Source: AP-15 sp963736715
GTDB lineage: Bacteria > Pseudomonadota > Alphaproteobacteria > ATCC43930 > CGMCC-115725
Assembly: GCA_963736715.1 (NCBI GenBank)
Contig: CAVTQA010000012.1
Location: 62,001 to 126,000, forward strand
Direction of reading: 5' to 3'
Length of the DNA stretch: 64,000 bases
The position numbers and the translations under genes are program-made. The number at the start of each line of letters is the position of its first letter. Within the stretch, counting starts at the first letter, position 1. Under the pieces are notes generated by a model that was not told the origin of the DNA, did no database searches, and saw only the letters and a program-made list of their open reading frames with translations. Below, piece by piece: positions 25,817 through 33,638 of this stretch.

Positions 25817-26434
25817 CTACGCACGCCGCGCTACCGTCATACGGAGCGCGATCGGGGGCTCAGAGACAAACCCGGCAGATGCGCCGAGGCGGTTCAGCGT
25901 TAATAAGCCAACGAAGGCCGCCGCATTGATGGCGAAGATCCGGCCGAGGATCTCCCCGGTGAAATCTTCGGTTCCTCCGAGCAATGCAACGGCGACCGCA
26001 AACAACACCGCCTCGTAAACCACAAAAGTGACCGAGAAAGTTGCAGCGAAGCTGACGGCCCGAGCTGTTTTGGCCAAGCGCCGGATGGTCCACTGGCCGG
26101 CCAATGTTGCAAAAACGGCCACTGCGCCCAGCGCTACGCCCCACGCAAACGTACTTGCCGTCCAGGGATAGCCGAGCACCGTGAAACCGACGAACTGATT
26201 TGCCAACCACACCGAGAGGATCAAAATCAGCGCGTCCCGGCGCGACAACGTCAACGCTGCCGCTGCGCCGAACGCCGCGAAGGGCGTAGCACAGGTAAGC
26301 CCGAGGCTGAAGGCAACGCTGGCTGCTATCAGCAAAGCCAACCAGAGTAGTTGACGCAAGCCTGCGAGCGCCGACGGCGAGCTAGACGGTTCGCGACTTG
26401 AATGATGGAGTCTGGCAGGGCCTTGTTGTTGCAT
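25817..26434 (-). CDS. B12-riboswitch-operon membrane protein, possible cobalamin/cobalt uptake component
   Basis: About 205 residues with five or six membrane helices starting near residue 28 (LLWLALLIAASVAFSLGLTC). A Cys in the membrane segment LTCATPFAAFGA recalls the single functional Cys of BtuM-type B12 transporters, but overall similarity cannot be judged by eye. Third gene of the operon headed by the cobalamin riboswitch, 28 bases after the 193-residue protein. ATG at 26434 with AAGGAGAAACG upstream. Position argues for a role in vitamin B12 or cobalt uptake across the inner membrane; no ABC-type BtuCDF genes are visible nearby. Function is inference from context. Confidence 0.6.
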   Translation of the reverse strand: MQQQGPARLHHSSREPSSSPSALAGLRQLLWLALLIAASVAFSLGLTCATPFAAFGAAAALTLSRRDALILILSVWLANQFVGFTVLGYPWTASTFAWGVALGAVAVFATLAGQWTIRRLAKTARAVSFAATFSVTFVVYEAVLFAVAVALLGGTEDFTGEILGRIFAINAAAFVGLLTLNRLGASAGFVSEPPIALRMTVARRA

Positions 26435-26461
26435 CGCGTTTCTCCTTATTCAAATAATGGT

Positions 26462-27043
26462 TTATCCGTGACTGAACCCGTGGCCGGAGCGATCAAGCGG
26501 GTCGGGCTCGGTCAAACCGAGCCACCGCGCCCGGAGACGGTCCCACAGATCGAGCCGGGACCAGTCCGGTGTCTTCAGGACCTTATCGGAATCAGGCGAG
26601 AGGAAGGGATTGGGGAGAAGGATTGTCGCCTGCTGCTCGTCGTGACCGTTGAAGAGGCGCAAGCCCCAAGAAACCGGCGCTCCCGACTTGTCGAGCCGCC
26701 GATACAACTCGGCGCGTGCAGTCTGGCGGTGCCGCGCAAGCTCTTGTGGCGTCGGATTGCTCGGCGGTCCCTTATGGGGGCCGATGCAGAGGTGAAAGTG
26801 CGACGCGCCGAAGGCTACCGTGAGATAGCCGTCCAGCATGCCGATATGCGTCGGCGCGTGCGGCGCACGTATCTCCCAGGCAGCGCCCTGGATCAGCGGG
26901 CCGAAGGTGATTTTGTCCCAATGCTTTTCGAACAGGTCGCGAAGCAGCTCTTCGAGGCTCCCTTCGTCGATCGGCAGGGCAAGGATCTCGACGGCTGCGC
27001 CATCGGGATCGGTGACACGTTGGGAGCGCCTATCGGCAGTCAT
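26462..27043 (-). CDS. Uncharacterised B12-operon protein with His/Cys motif
   Basis: About 193 residues, no signal peptide or membrane segment, so probably cytoplasmic. The centre has HIGMLDGYLTVAFGASHFHLC followed by IGPHKG, a His/Cys cluster that could bind metal or corrin. The C-terminal third (WGLRLFNGHDEQQATILLPNPF) is rich in aromatic residues. I do not recognise a characterised family; proteins of this type occur next to btuB-like genes in alphaproteobacteria as far as I recall. It lies 14 bases after btuB and 28 before the membrane protein, hence cobalamin-riboswitch controlled. A chaperone or processing role for imported corrinoid is a guess. Confidence 0.6.
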   Translation of the reverse strand: MTADRRSQRVTDPDGAAVEILALPIDEGSLEELLRDLFEKHWDKITFGPLIQGAAWEIRAPHAPTHIGMLDGYLTVAFGASHFHLCIGPHKGPPSNPTPQELARHRQTARAELYRRLDKSGAPVSWGLRLFNGHDEQQATILLPNPFLSPDSDKVLKTPDWSRLDLWDRLRARWLGLTEPDPLDRSGHGFSHG

Positions 27044-27057
27044 TCAGCCTCCATCAC

Positions 27058-28995
27058 TCACTGCGCCGGGTCTGTGGCATCAAAGGCGATCCGCAATCCG
27101 ACGAAGACGCCCAGCCCCGGACGCAGAAAACCGATCGGGTCTTGATAGTGCCGGTCGAACAGATTGTCGATCCGCGCATAGGCCGTCAAACCATTGCCGA
27201 GGTCATAGGAACCGGCGAGGTTGACGATTGTGTAGCCGTTGGCGAATAGGTCGGAAACCGTGCCGGCGCGGTTCACATCGACCCAGGGGCCGACATAGAG
27301 GAGCGTCGCCGAGAGCACGGCTGCTTCCGTCACATGCCACGCCATGTTGAGGCTCGCCTTGTTCTTGGGTCGGCGCAGCAATTCCTGATCGAGGATGTCA
27401 TCCTTGGCGATCAGGAAGGTGTAATCGGCGCGCAGGGTGAGCGGCTCCCAAGGCGTGTAGGCGGCAAAGCTTTCGACGCCGTAGGTCGTCGCCTTTCCGA
27501 CATTCTCATAGGAAGTTGCGGTCTCATTAATCGTGATCAGGTTGTCGATGTTATTGTGGAAGTAGGTGGCGCCAAACTGGACCCGCTTCGCCAGCGTCAT
27601 TTGCTCGAACCCCAAATCGTACCCGACGCTGGTCTCGGGCTTGAGATTGGGATTCCCAAAGAAATTGAAGGACGGGAAGTTCTGGAACAGCTCCGCCAAG
27701 GTCGGAGGCTTGAAGCCGGTCCCGACACTGCCTTTGAGTTTAGTGTCGGTTTCCGGGATCAGCAGGGCCGGCGCGATGCGGAAGGTCGGTTTGGCGCCGA
27801 ACGTGTCGTAGCTGTCATAACGGACGCTGACGGCGTTGAAGAACCGCTCTCCAATGCTCGATTGAAGCTGGACCATACCTGCGTTGTCCGTGATCTCGGC
27901 TACGGGAGTGCTGATCTCGTCGCGTTGATGTTCGGCGCGAAATGTCAGAATCTGGCCTTCCATCAGCTTGATGTTGCCCTGCCAGTCGGCTTTGAGGCGA
28001 TCGCCGTTGAAAAAGCTCGGCTCGGGAGCCGGCGGATTTGGATCAAAATCGCGCTGATTAAATTTCGTATATGCGAGCCCCACGGTTTGATCGAGGACGC
28101 CGTCGAACGACACCAAATGTGCCGTACCGCGGGTGAACAGCTGCTGATCATCCTCCGTGCTCTTCAGGCTCTCGGGACCGAGGAGGTCATCGCCGGTGAA
28201 GAGCAAGGAAGTATCGAGGTAGCGGGCCACCAGTCCGAGATCGAGATTGTCAGTAATATTGGCGCCGAACCTCGCCGAGTATGTCTTGTTATCGTAGGCA
28301 TCCCCCTGGATGGACCGTCCTGGCGGCACCAGATCGGACGGCGTAACGGGCGTGTCGCTCGTATGGAAGTGGGCGAAGTCGAAATAGTAATTGAACCGGT
28401 CGGCAGCCCCGCTGACCCTGGCATTCTGGTTGAGGGTGCCGAACGAGCCGCCCTCCAGGCTGCCCGCGAACTGCGCTGGCCCCGACCCTTTCTTCGTGAT
28501 GATGTTGATGACGCCGCCGATTGCGTCGGCGCCGTAGAGCCCGCTCTGCGGCCCGCGCACCACTTCGACGCGCTCGATGTCCCAAGTCAGGATGTGCTCG
28601 AAATTGAACGTACCCGTCGCCGGATCGGTCGCGTCGATGCCGTCGATGAAGACCTTGGTCTGGTTGGAATTTGCGCCACGGATGAAGACGGAAGTGGTTC
28701 CTCCTGGCCCACCTGTTTGGACGACGTTGAGCCCCGGGACGTCTTTCAGAGCATCGGGTAAGGTCCGCTCCTGCTTGCGTTGAATTTCCTCCTCGGTGAT
28801 GACCGTGATGCTGCTGCCGACCTCGCTCTCCGGCGTCGGCAGACGGGTCGGGGTGACGACCACGGTCGGCAAGGCGACCGGCTCCGCCAGCGCGTCGCTA
28901 TCCGCGGCGCTCGCTAAATCTGTGTGAACAACGAAGAGAATTGAAAGGACGGCGAGCGGCATCCGGCTCGCGAACATTGTAGATGGACGGGACAC
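27058..28995 (-). CDS. btuB: TonB-dependent vitamin B12 receptor (BtuB type)
   Basis: About 645 residues. Signal peptide (MPLAVLSILFVVHTDLASA), a TonB-box-like VVVTPTR, an N-terminal plug with ITVITEEEIQRKQERTLPDAL, VFIRGANSNQTKVFIDGID and VEVVRGPQSGLYGADAIGGVINI, then a 22-strand barrel ending in a terminal Phe-containing strand (FVGLRIAFDATDPAQ). It imports corrinoids through the outer membrane using TonB energy. The start is a GTG at 28995 with GAGGTCC eight bases before. A cobalamin riboswitch lies in its leader (29112-29297), which identifies the substrate better than the protein sequence alone. Confidence 0.9.
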   Translation of the reverse strand: MSRPSTMFASRMPLAVLSILFVVHTDLASAADSDALAEPVALPTVVVTPTRLPTPESEVGSSITVITEEEIQRKQERTLPDALKDVPGLNVVQTGGPGGTTSVFIRGANSNQTKVFIDGIDATDPATGTFNFEHILTWDIERVEVVRGPQSGLYGADAIGGVINIITKKGSGPAQFAGSLEGGSFGTLNQNARVSGAADRFNYYFDFAHFHTSDTPVTPSDLVPPGRSIQGDAYDNKTYSARFGANITDNLDLGLVARYLDTSLLFTGDDLLGPESLKSTEDDQQLFTRGTAHLVSFDGVLDQTVGLAYTKFNQRDFDPNPPAPEPSFFNGDRLKADWQGNIKLMEGQILTFRAEHQRDEISTPVAEITDNAGMVQLQSSIGERFFNAVSVRYDSYDTFGAKPTFRIAPALLIPETDTKLKGSVGTGFKPPTLAELFQNFPSFNFFGNPNLKPETSVGYDLGFEQMTLAKRVQFGATYFHNNIDNLITINETATSYENVGKATTYGVESFAAYTPWEPLTLRADYTFLIAKDDILDQELLRRPKNKASLNMAWHVTEAAVLSATLLYVGPWVDVNRAGTVSDLFANGYTIVNLAGSYDLGNGLTAYARIDNLFDRHYQDPIGFLRPGLGVFVGLRIAFDATDPAQ

Positions 28996-29111
28996 GGTGG
29001 GACCTCATGGCAACGTGACACGTCACCACGAACCAAAGTCCAGATGCCGGCTCAGCTGAGCGGCGGCCCCTGGTCTCCATCGGTGCACCCCGCCCGACGT
29101 GCTCGTGCGTG

Positions 29112-29297
29112 ACCACGGCCGATGGCAGGTCTCCTGGCTCGCGGGTCCCTGCCTTGCGCCGCCTTCCCGGTTGCCCAGTGGCGTGATTGGCGCGCGGCTC
29201 GCCGCTTACAGTTGCGGGGGCAGCCACGGCATCGGCCCATACCTTTTTGAAGGCAGCGGCCTCACCGTGTTCCCTTTTGATCCCCGAAGGGAACCAT
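29112..29297 (-). promoter_or_regulatory. Cobalamin riboswitch
   Basis: Read on the minus strand the leader contains the conserved elements of the AdoCbl/cobalamin aptamer in order: GGGAACACGGTGAGG, the core GCTGCCCCCGCAACTGTAAGCGG, GCCACTGG, CGGGAAGGC and the B12-box end GAGCCAGGAGACCTGCC. It ends about 115 bases before the btuB start. Known behaviour of the class is repression of uptake genes when intracellular cobalamin is high. The bases after it form a GC-rich segment that could sequester the btuB ribosome site; no U-rich terminator is evident, so translational control is more likely. Confidence 0.93.
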
Positions 29298-29453
29298 CAA
29301 GCAAGATAATGCCTGGGTTCAAATCGGCACGTCAATATCGAGAGCAGCCGATCTATCATCCGTTGCGTTTAGATCGCTTGAAAGCCGCGCCGGGATTTGG
29401 CAGATTCGCCGAGCGGGACCGGGCAGTCCACTCGGCCGCATCGGACGACCCCC

Positions 29454-30017
29454 ATGAAACTCGATCGGATCTACACGCGCTCCGGCGACGATGGCCGCAC
29501 GTCGCTTGGTGACGGGGCGCGAATGCCGAAGTTTAACGTGCGTGTCGCAGCCTACGGCAGTGTCGACGAGGCGAACTCCGTCATTGGGATTGCCCTGCTG
29601 CACGTTGACGATGTCGATATTCGCGAGGTTCTGAGTCATATCCAGAACGATCTTTTCGACCTCGGCGGTGACCTTTGCCGTCCGGAGCGGGAGCACCGCA
29701 AGGTGGAACCGCTGCGGGTCAGCGAAAGACAAGTCGCGTGGATCGAAGAGAGAATCGATGCATTCAACGCCGAGTTGGCGCCGCTCGATAGTTTTGTTCT
29801 TCCCGGCGGCAGCCATGCGGCGGCTCATCTGCACCATGCGCGCACGGTCGTGCGCCGGGCAGAGCGATACATGACCGAAATCGCCTATCAGGAACCAGTC
29901 AACCCAGCCGCAATCAGGTACATCAACCGCCTCTCGGATCTCATGTTTGTTCTGGCACGGTATCTCAATAACAAAGGGCGGGCTGACCTGCTTTGGCGAC
30001 CTGGGCTGCACCGATAA
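29454..30017 (+). CDS. pduO: Cob(I)yrinic acid a,c-diamide adenosyltransferase (PduO type)
   Basis: About 187 residues from the ATG at 29454. It transfers the adenosyl group of ATP to cob(I)alamin, making the coenzyme form. PduO-type motifs: YTRSGDDGRTSLGDG (ATP-binding N-terminus), AYGSVDEANSVIG, LFDLGGDL, FVLPGGSHAAAHLHHARTVVRRAER and the C-terminal YINRLSDLMFVLARYLN. It diverges from the riboswitch-btuB operon with 160 bases between them, forming a B12 uptake and activation locus. A start at 29397 is open but gives an unrelated Pro/Thr-rich extension. Confidence 0.92.
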   Translation: MKLDRIYTRSGDDGRTSLGDGARMPKFNVRVAAYGSVDEANSVIGIALLHVDDVDIREVLSHIQNDLFDLGGDLCRPEREHRKVEPLRVSERQVAWIEERIDAFNAELAPLDSFVLPGGSHAAAHLHHARTVVRRAERYMTEIAYQEPVNPAAIRYINRLSDLMFVLARYLNNKGRADLLWRPGLHR

Positions 30018-30165
30018 GCAAGCTCATGGCGTCGACGGGTCGGAAGGGCGGACCGCTCTGCTCGGAGGTTTTCACCTTCGTGGTCAGGGCTATCGTCCGG
30101 GTAACCGCTAATATTCCGGCACCCCGCCCCGGGTTCCGGGGATCTGGGTTTTAAAGGGAGGAGTC

Positions 30166-31341
30166 ATGTACAAAGCATCAGCCGGGGTCACCCTGCCGAC
30201 CTCGATCATCGGCTCGCTGCCACGGCCGAGCTGGTACACCGCGGGCCTCGGCTCGCAGAGCTTTCTCGAAGCGATGATGAATTTGCGCTACCGCGAACAG
30301 TACGAGGACGCGGTGTCGGTCTATTTGCGCGCCCAGGAGACGGCCGGGCTCGACATCTGCACCGACGGCGACGCGCATTTCGACGAGCAGATCAGCGGCA
30401 TGAGCTGGCAGAGTTATCCGCTGACGCACATGGCCGGCTTTTCGGCGACGGCGGCGCCGAGCGCCTATCAGCTCGCCAGCAGCGCTCCGCGCGGGCATAT
30501 CCTGCACGATTTCCTCGAAGCGCGCGTGCTGCCCAAGGTCGTCGGACCGGTCGGTCCCGGTAATCTGCAATACACCGCGATGTGGAAGGTGGCGCAGCGG
30601 CTAACGAAGAAGCCGGTCAAGTTCGGGACCATTCTGCCCGAATTGCTCGCCGCCTCGGTCGCCGACGAATACTACAAGGATCCGGTCGAACGGGTGTGGG
30701 CATTGAGCAACGCGCTCAACCGTGAGCTCAGCGAATTGGCCGATGCCGGCTGCCCGGTGATCCAGCTGGAAGAGCCCCAGATCCATATGGTGCCAGTCCG
30801 CGGCAAGCCCTTCGGCAAGCTCGATACCAACGATCTCGTCAAACTCTTCAACAACACCGTCAAGGGTCTGTGCGGCAAGACCGAGGTCTGGTGCCATACC
30901 TGCTGGGGCAACCCCTCGCAGCAGCGGATCTTCCGGGATATCCAGAGCTACCAGCCGACATTGGCGGCGCTAAGCCAGGTCGACGCCGACGCGATCACCT
31001 TCGAGACCTGCTCCTCCGGCACCGGCGACCTCCAGGCGATCGGGGAAACCATCCAGGACAAGAAGATCGTGATCGGCGTCATCGACCATCACACATTGCA
31101 GGTCGAACGGCCGGATCAGGTGGCGGATCTGATCCGCGAGGCGCTGAAAAATATCCCGCCCGAACGGCTGATCATCTCGTCGGATTGCGGCATGGGACGC
31201 GAAGGCATGAGCCGCCGGCATGCAACCTACAAGATGGTCGCGATGGTGCTGGGCACGAACATCGTCCGAAAGGAGCTCGGCCTTCCCGAAGCCGAATGCC
31301 TCGCCTCCGACCCGCGTTTCTCGCTGGCTAGGGATCGCTAG
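30166..31341 (+). CDS. MetE-like (cobalamin-independent methionine synthase II family) protein
   Basis: About 391 residues with the TIM-barrel of the MetE C-terminal domain. The zinc ligands of that family are present as H244-x-C246 (CHTCWGN), E280 (FETCSSG) and C341 (SSDCGMGRE). The family includes methionine synthases and corrinoid or coenzyme-M thiol methyltransferases; it lacks the MetE N-terminal half, so the methyl donor is uncertain. ATG at 30166 with AAAGGGAGGAG upstream. A 51-base piece (codons for residues 205-221) is duplicated at 25719. It is probably monocistronic; the stretch 31342-31637 behind it is AT-rich and empty. Confidence 0.85.
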   Translation: MYKASAGVTLPTSIIGSLPRPSWYTAGLGSQSFLEAMMNLRYREQYEDAVSVYLRAQETAGLDICTDGDAHFDEQISGMSWQSYPLTHMAGFSATAAPSAYQLASSAPRGHILHDFLEARVLPKVVGPVGPGNLQYTAMWKVAQRLTKKPVKFGTILPELLAASVADEYYKDPVERVWALSNALNRELSELADAGCPVIQLEEPQIHMVPVRGKPFGKLDTNDLVKLFNNTVKGLCGKTEVWCHTCWGNPSQQRIFRDIQSYQPTLAALSQVDADAITFETCSSGTGDLQAIGETIQDKKIVIGVIDHHTLQVERPDQVADLIREALKNIPPERLIISSDCGMGREGMSRRHATYKMVAMVLGTNIVRKELGLPEAECLASDPRFSLARDR

Positions 31342-31637
31342 CCGACGAATCCGCACGATTGGAGCACGGCCGGCGGGTCAATGCCATTTTAGCAATTTCT
31401 ATTTGCCAATTACCCATTTGTGTATATCATACTAAATCCTCAACTAGTTCAGCTGATCACAATTGCGTCGACTGCGTAGCAAGAATGCGAGCAACAGCAA
31501 AAGAACAACGAGCGAATTGGCTGTTCTCTCAGTCAGTGGACCCTCGACGGCCAAGGATTTCCGCGGGAGATGCGATGCAGCTGGCTGATAATTTCCCGGC
31601 AGAACAGCAAAAACAGCCAGCGGTGCCGGAGGCTGGC

Positions 31638-32699
31638 TCAGCGGATCGCGGCGGTGATCGCGGCGCCGAGATCCTTGGTGCCGGCGTTACCACCGAGGTC
31701 GGGAGTGCGAGTCCCGCCTTCGGCGAGCACCTCGGCGATGGCCCGCTCGACGGCCGAAGCGGCGGCGCCCTCGCCCAGGTGCTCGAGCATCATCGCGCCC
31801 GACCAGACCTGGCCGATCGGATTGGCGATGCCGCGGCCGGCGATGTCCGGCGCCGAACCGTGCACCGGTTCGAACATCGATGGGTATTCGCGCTCGGGGT
31901 TGATGTTGCCGGACGGCGCGATGCCGATCGACCCGACCACCGCCGGCCCGAGATCGGACAAAATATCGCCGAACAGGTTCGACCCGACGACCACGTCGAA
32001 CCAGTCGGGATGGCGCACGAAATGCGCCGTCAGGATGTCGATGTGGTACTGGTCGGTCTTGACGTCGGGGTAGTCGCGCGCGACCGCCGCGAAGCGCTCG
32101 TCCCAGAACGGCATCGTGTGGATGATGCCGTTCGACTTGGTCGCCGAGGTGACGTGCTTCTTGCGCGTGCGGGCAAGCTCGAAGGCATAACGCATGACCC
32201 GGTCGCAGCCGCGCCGCGTGAACACTGACTCCTGCATCGCCATTTCGTGTTCGGTGCCGCCGTAGAGCCGGCCGCCGATTTCCGAGTATTCGCCCTCGTT
32301 GTTCTCGCGCACGACATAAAAATCGATGTCGCCCGGCGCGCGGTCGCGCAGCGGCGACTGGACCCCGGCGAGGAGCCGCACCGGACGAAGGTTGACGTAC
32401 TGGTGGAAGCCGCGCCGCAGTGGGATCAGCAACCCCCACAGCGAGACGTGGTCCGGCACCTCGGGGTGACCGACCGCTCCGAGATAGACGGCGTCGTAGA
32501 GCCGCAGCCGGTCGATGCCGTCCTCCGGCATCATCATGCCAATGTTGACGTAGCGCTCGCAGCTCCAATCGAATTCGTGCCACTGGAAGCCAAAGCCGTA
32601 GGCGCGTGCCGCCGCCTCCATTGCGGCGATCCCCTCCGGCATCACCTCGCGCCCGATGCCGTCGCCGGCGATCACCGCGATCCGATAGTTCTTTGCCAT
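31638..32699 (-). CDS. Tartrate / D-malate dehydrogenase (isopropylmalate dehydrogenase family)
   Basis: About 353 residues of the beta-decarboxylating dehydrogenase family, which oxidises 2-hydroxy diacids with NAD+ and Mn2+/K+. Motifs: IAVIAGDGIGREVMPEG, LLIPLRRGFHQYVNLRPVR (substrate Arg residues), ENNEGEYSEIGGRLY, the metal Asp region GSNLFGDILSDLGPAV and EPVHGSAPDIAGRGIANP. The segment SLWGLLIPLRRGFHQY is that of TtuC/DmlA-type enzymes rather than LeuB. Start ATG at 32699 (MAKNYRIAVIAG). A long inverted repeat lies upstream; the gene is apparently transcribed alone. Confidence 0.87.
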   Translation of the reverse strand: MAKNYRIAVIAGDGIGREVMPEGIAAMEAAARAYGFGFQWHEFDWSCERYVNIGMMMPEDGIDRLRLYDAVYLGAVGHPEVPDHVSLWGLLIPLRRGFHQYVNLRPVRLLAGVQSPLRDRAPGDIDFYVVRENNEGEYSEIGGRLYGGTEHEMAMQESVFTRRGCDRVMRYAFELARTRKKHVTSATKSNGIIHTMPFWDERFAAVARDYPDVKTDQYHIDILTAHFVRHPDWFDVVVGSNLFGDILSDLGPAVVGSIGIAPSGNINPEREYPSMFEPVHGSAPDIAGRGIANPIGQVWSGAMMLEHLGEGAAASAVERAIAEVLAEGGTRTPDLGGNAGTKDLGAAITAAIR

Positions 32700-32745
32700 G
32701 ATAAATCCCTCCAGCGCCACCTCCGACCGCGTGAATCCTAAAATC

Positions 32746-32834
32746 GTAGGGTGGGTTGAGCAACCGCGAAACCCACCGACGTTTCACGGACCGGTTAAAA
32801 TTGATGGGTTTCGCTGCGGCTCAACCCATCCTAC
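32746..32834. repeat. Intergenic long inverted repeat (GTAGGGTGGGTT family)
   Basis: Arms gtagggtgggttgagcaacc and ggctcaacccatcctac pair over about 30 bases each (the inner parts cgcgaaaccca and tgggtttcg also match), separated by about 30 bases. The element fills the gap between the tartrate dehydrogenase start and the thiD stop. Similar GTAGGGTGGGTT hairpins are dispersed in many bacterial genomes. It may also act as a transcription barrier after thiD. Confidence 0.85.
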
Positions 32835-32838
32835 CGAG

Positions 32839-33636
32839 TTAAGTCGAGCGGAGCGGATGGGAGTGGTCGAGCGGCCCGTGGCCGCGTCCCAAGCCGGGCG
32901 CGCTGGCGATCGCACGGCGGACGTAGGCGCGGGCGCGGTCGACCGCAGTTTCAACCTCCAGGCCTTGCGCCAGGCCCGCAGCAATTGCCGAAGCGAGAGT
33001 GCAGCCGGTGCCATGAGTATGCCGGGTCGAGAGTCGCGGGCTCTCCCAGATTCGGGCGCCCGCGCTGGTCACGAGCACATCCGAAATGGTGCCCCCGGAG
33101 AGGTGCCCACCCTTGACCAGCACCGACCGGCAACCGAGCGTCAGCAGGCTTTCGCCCGCGGCGCGCATGTCGTCGACATTGCCGATCGCCCTGCCGCAAA
33201 GGATTTCGGCTTCGGGCAAATTCGGGGTGACGATTTCGGCCGGCGCGATCAAGAGGTGTTTCAGCCCCTCGATCGCCGCGGGATCGATCAGCCGGGCGCC
33301 GCCCTTGGCGACCATCACTGGATCGACAACGAGCGGGACGCCGGCGGCGCGCTCGCGCAACACGGCGGCGATGGTTTCGATCACCGGCAAGTCGTGCAGC
33401 ATGCCGGTCTTGATCACATCGGCGCCGATGTCGTCGAGCACGACCTCGATCTGCCGCCGAACAAAATCCGGCGGGATCGGCAGAACCCCGAATACACCCT
33501 CGGTGTTTTGCGCGGTCAGCGCGGTTATCGCGGTGGCCGCATAGGCGTCGAGCATCGACACGGTCTTGATGTCAGCTTGGATGCCGGCGCCACCACCGGA
33601 ATCGGAACCGGCAATGATCAGCACCCGCCCGCGCAC
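32839..33636 (-). CDS. thiD: Hydroxymethylpyrimidine/phosphomethylpyrimidine kinase
   Basis: About 265 residues of the ribokinase-like fold; phosphorylates HMP and HMP-P in thiamine synthesis. Motifs: IIAGSDSGGGAGIQADIKT (substrate loop), VVDPVMVAKGG, PNLPEAEIL and the anion-hole/ATP loop THGTGCTLASAIAAGL containing the catalytic-region Cys. Starts at 33636, three bases after the glmM stop, so it is the second gene of a glmM-thiD unit. No thiamine riboswitch is seen here. Confidence 0.92.
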   Translation of the reverse strand: MRGRVLIIAGSDSGGGAGIQADIKTVSMLDAYAATAITALTAQNTEGVFGVLPIPPDFVRRQIEVVLDDIGADVIKTGMLHDLPVIETIAAVLRERAAGVPLVVDPVMVAKGGARLIDPAAIEGLKHLLIAPAEIVTPNLPEAEILCGRAIGNVDDMRAAGESLLTLGCRSVLVKGGHLSGGTISDVLVTSAGARIWESPRLSTRHTHGTGCTLASAIAAGLAQGLEVETAVDRARAYVRRAIASAPGLGRGHGPLDHSHPLRST

Positions 33637-33638
33637 GG

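Noticed and set aside
27334..28761. 475-codon plus-strand frame opposite btuB
   Set aside because: Shadow of the TonB receptor gene; no recognisable domain.
29112..29297. Coding frames across the btuB leader
   Set aside because: The region is a riboswitch; conservation of RNA elements explains it.
31342..31637. Possible small gene in the AT-rich gap after the MetE-like gene
   Set aside because: No frame with a start, ribosome site and codon pattern like neighbours; convergent intergenic region.
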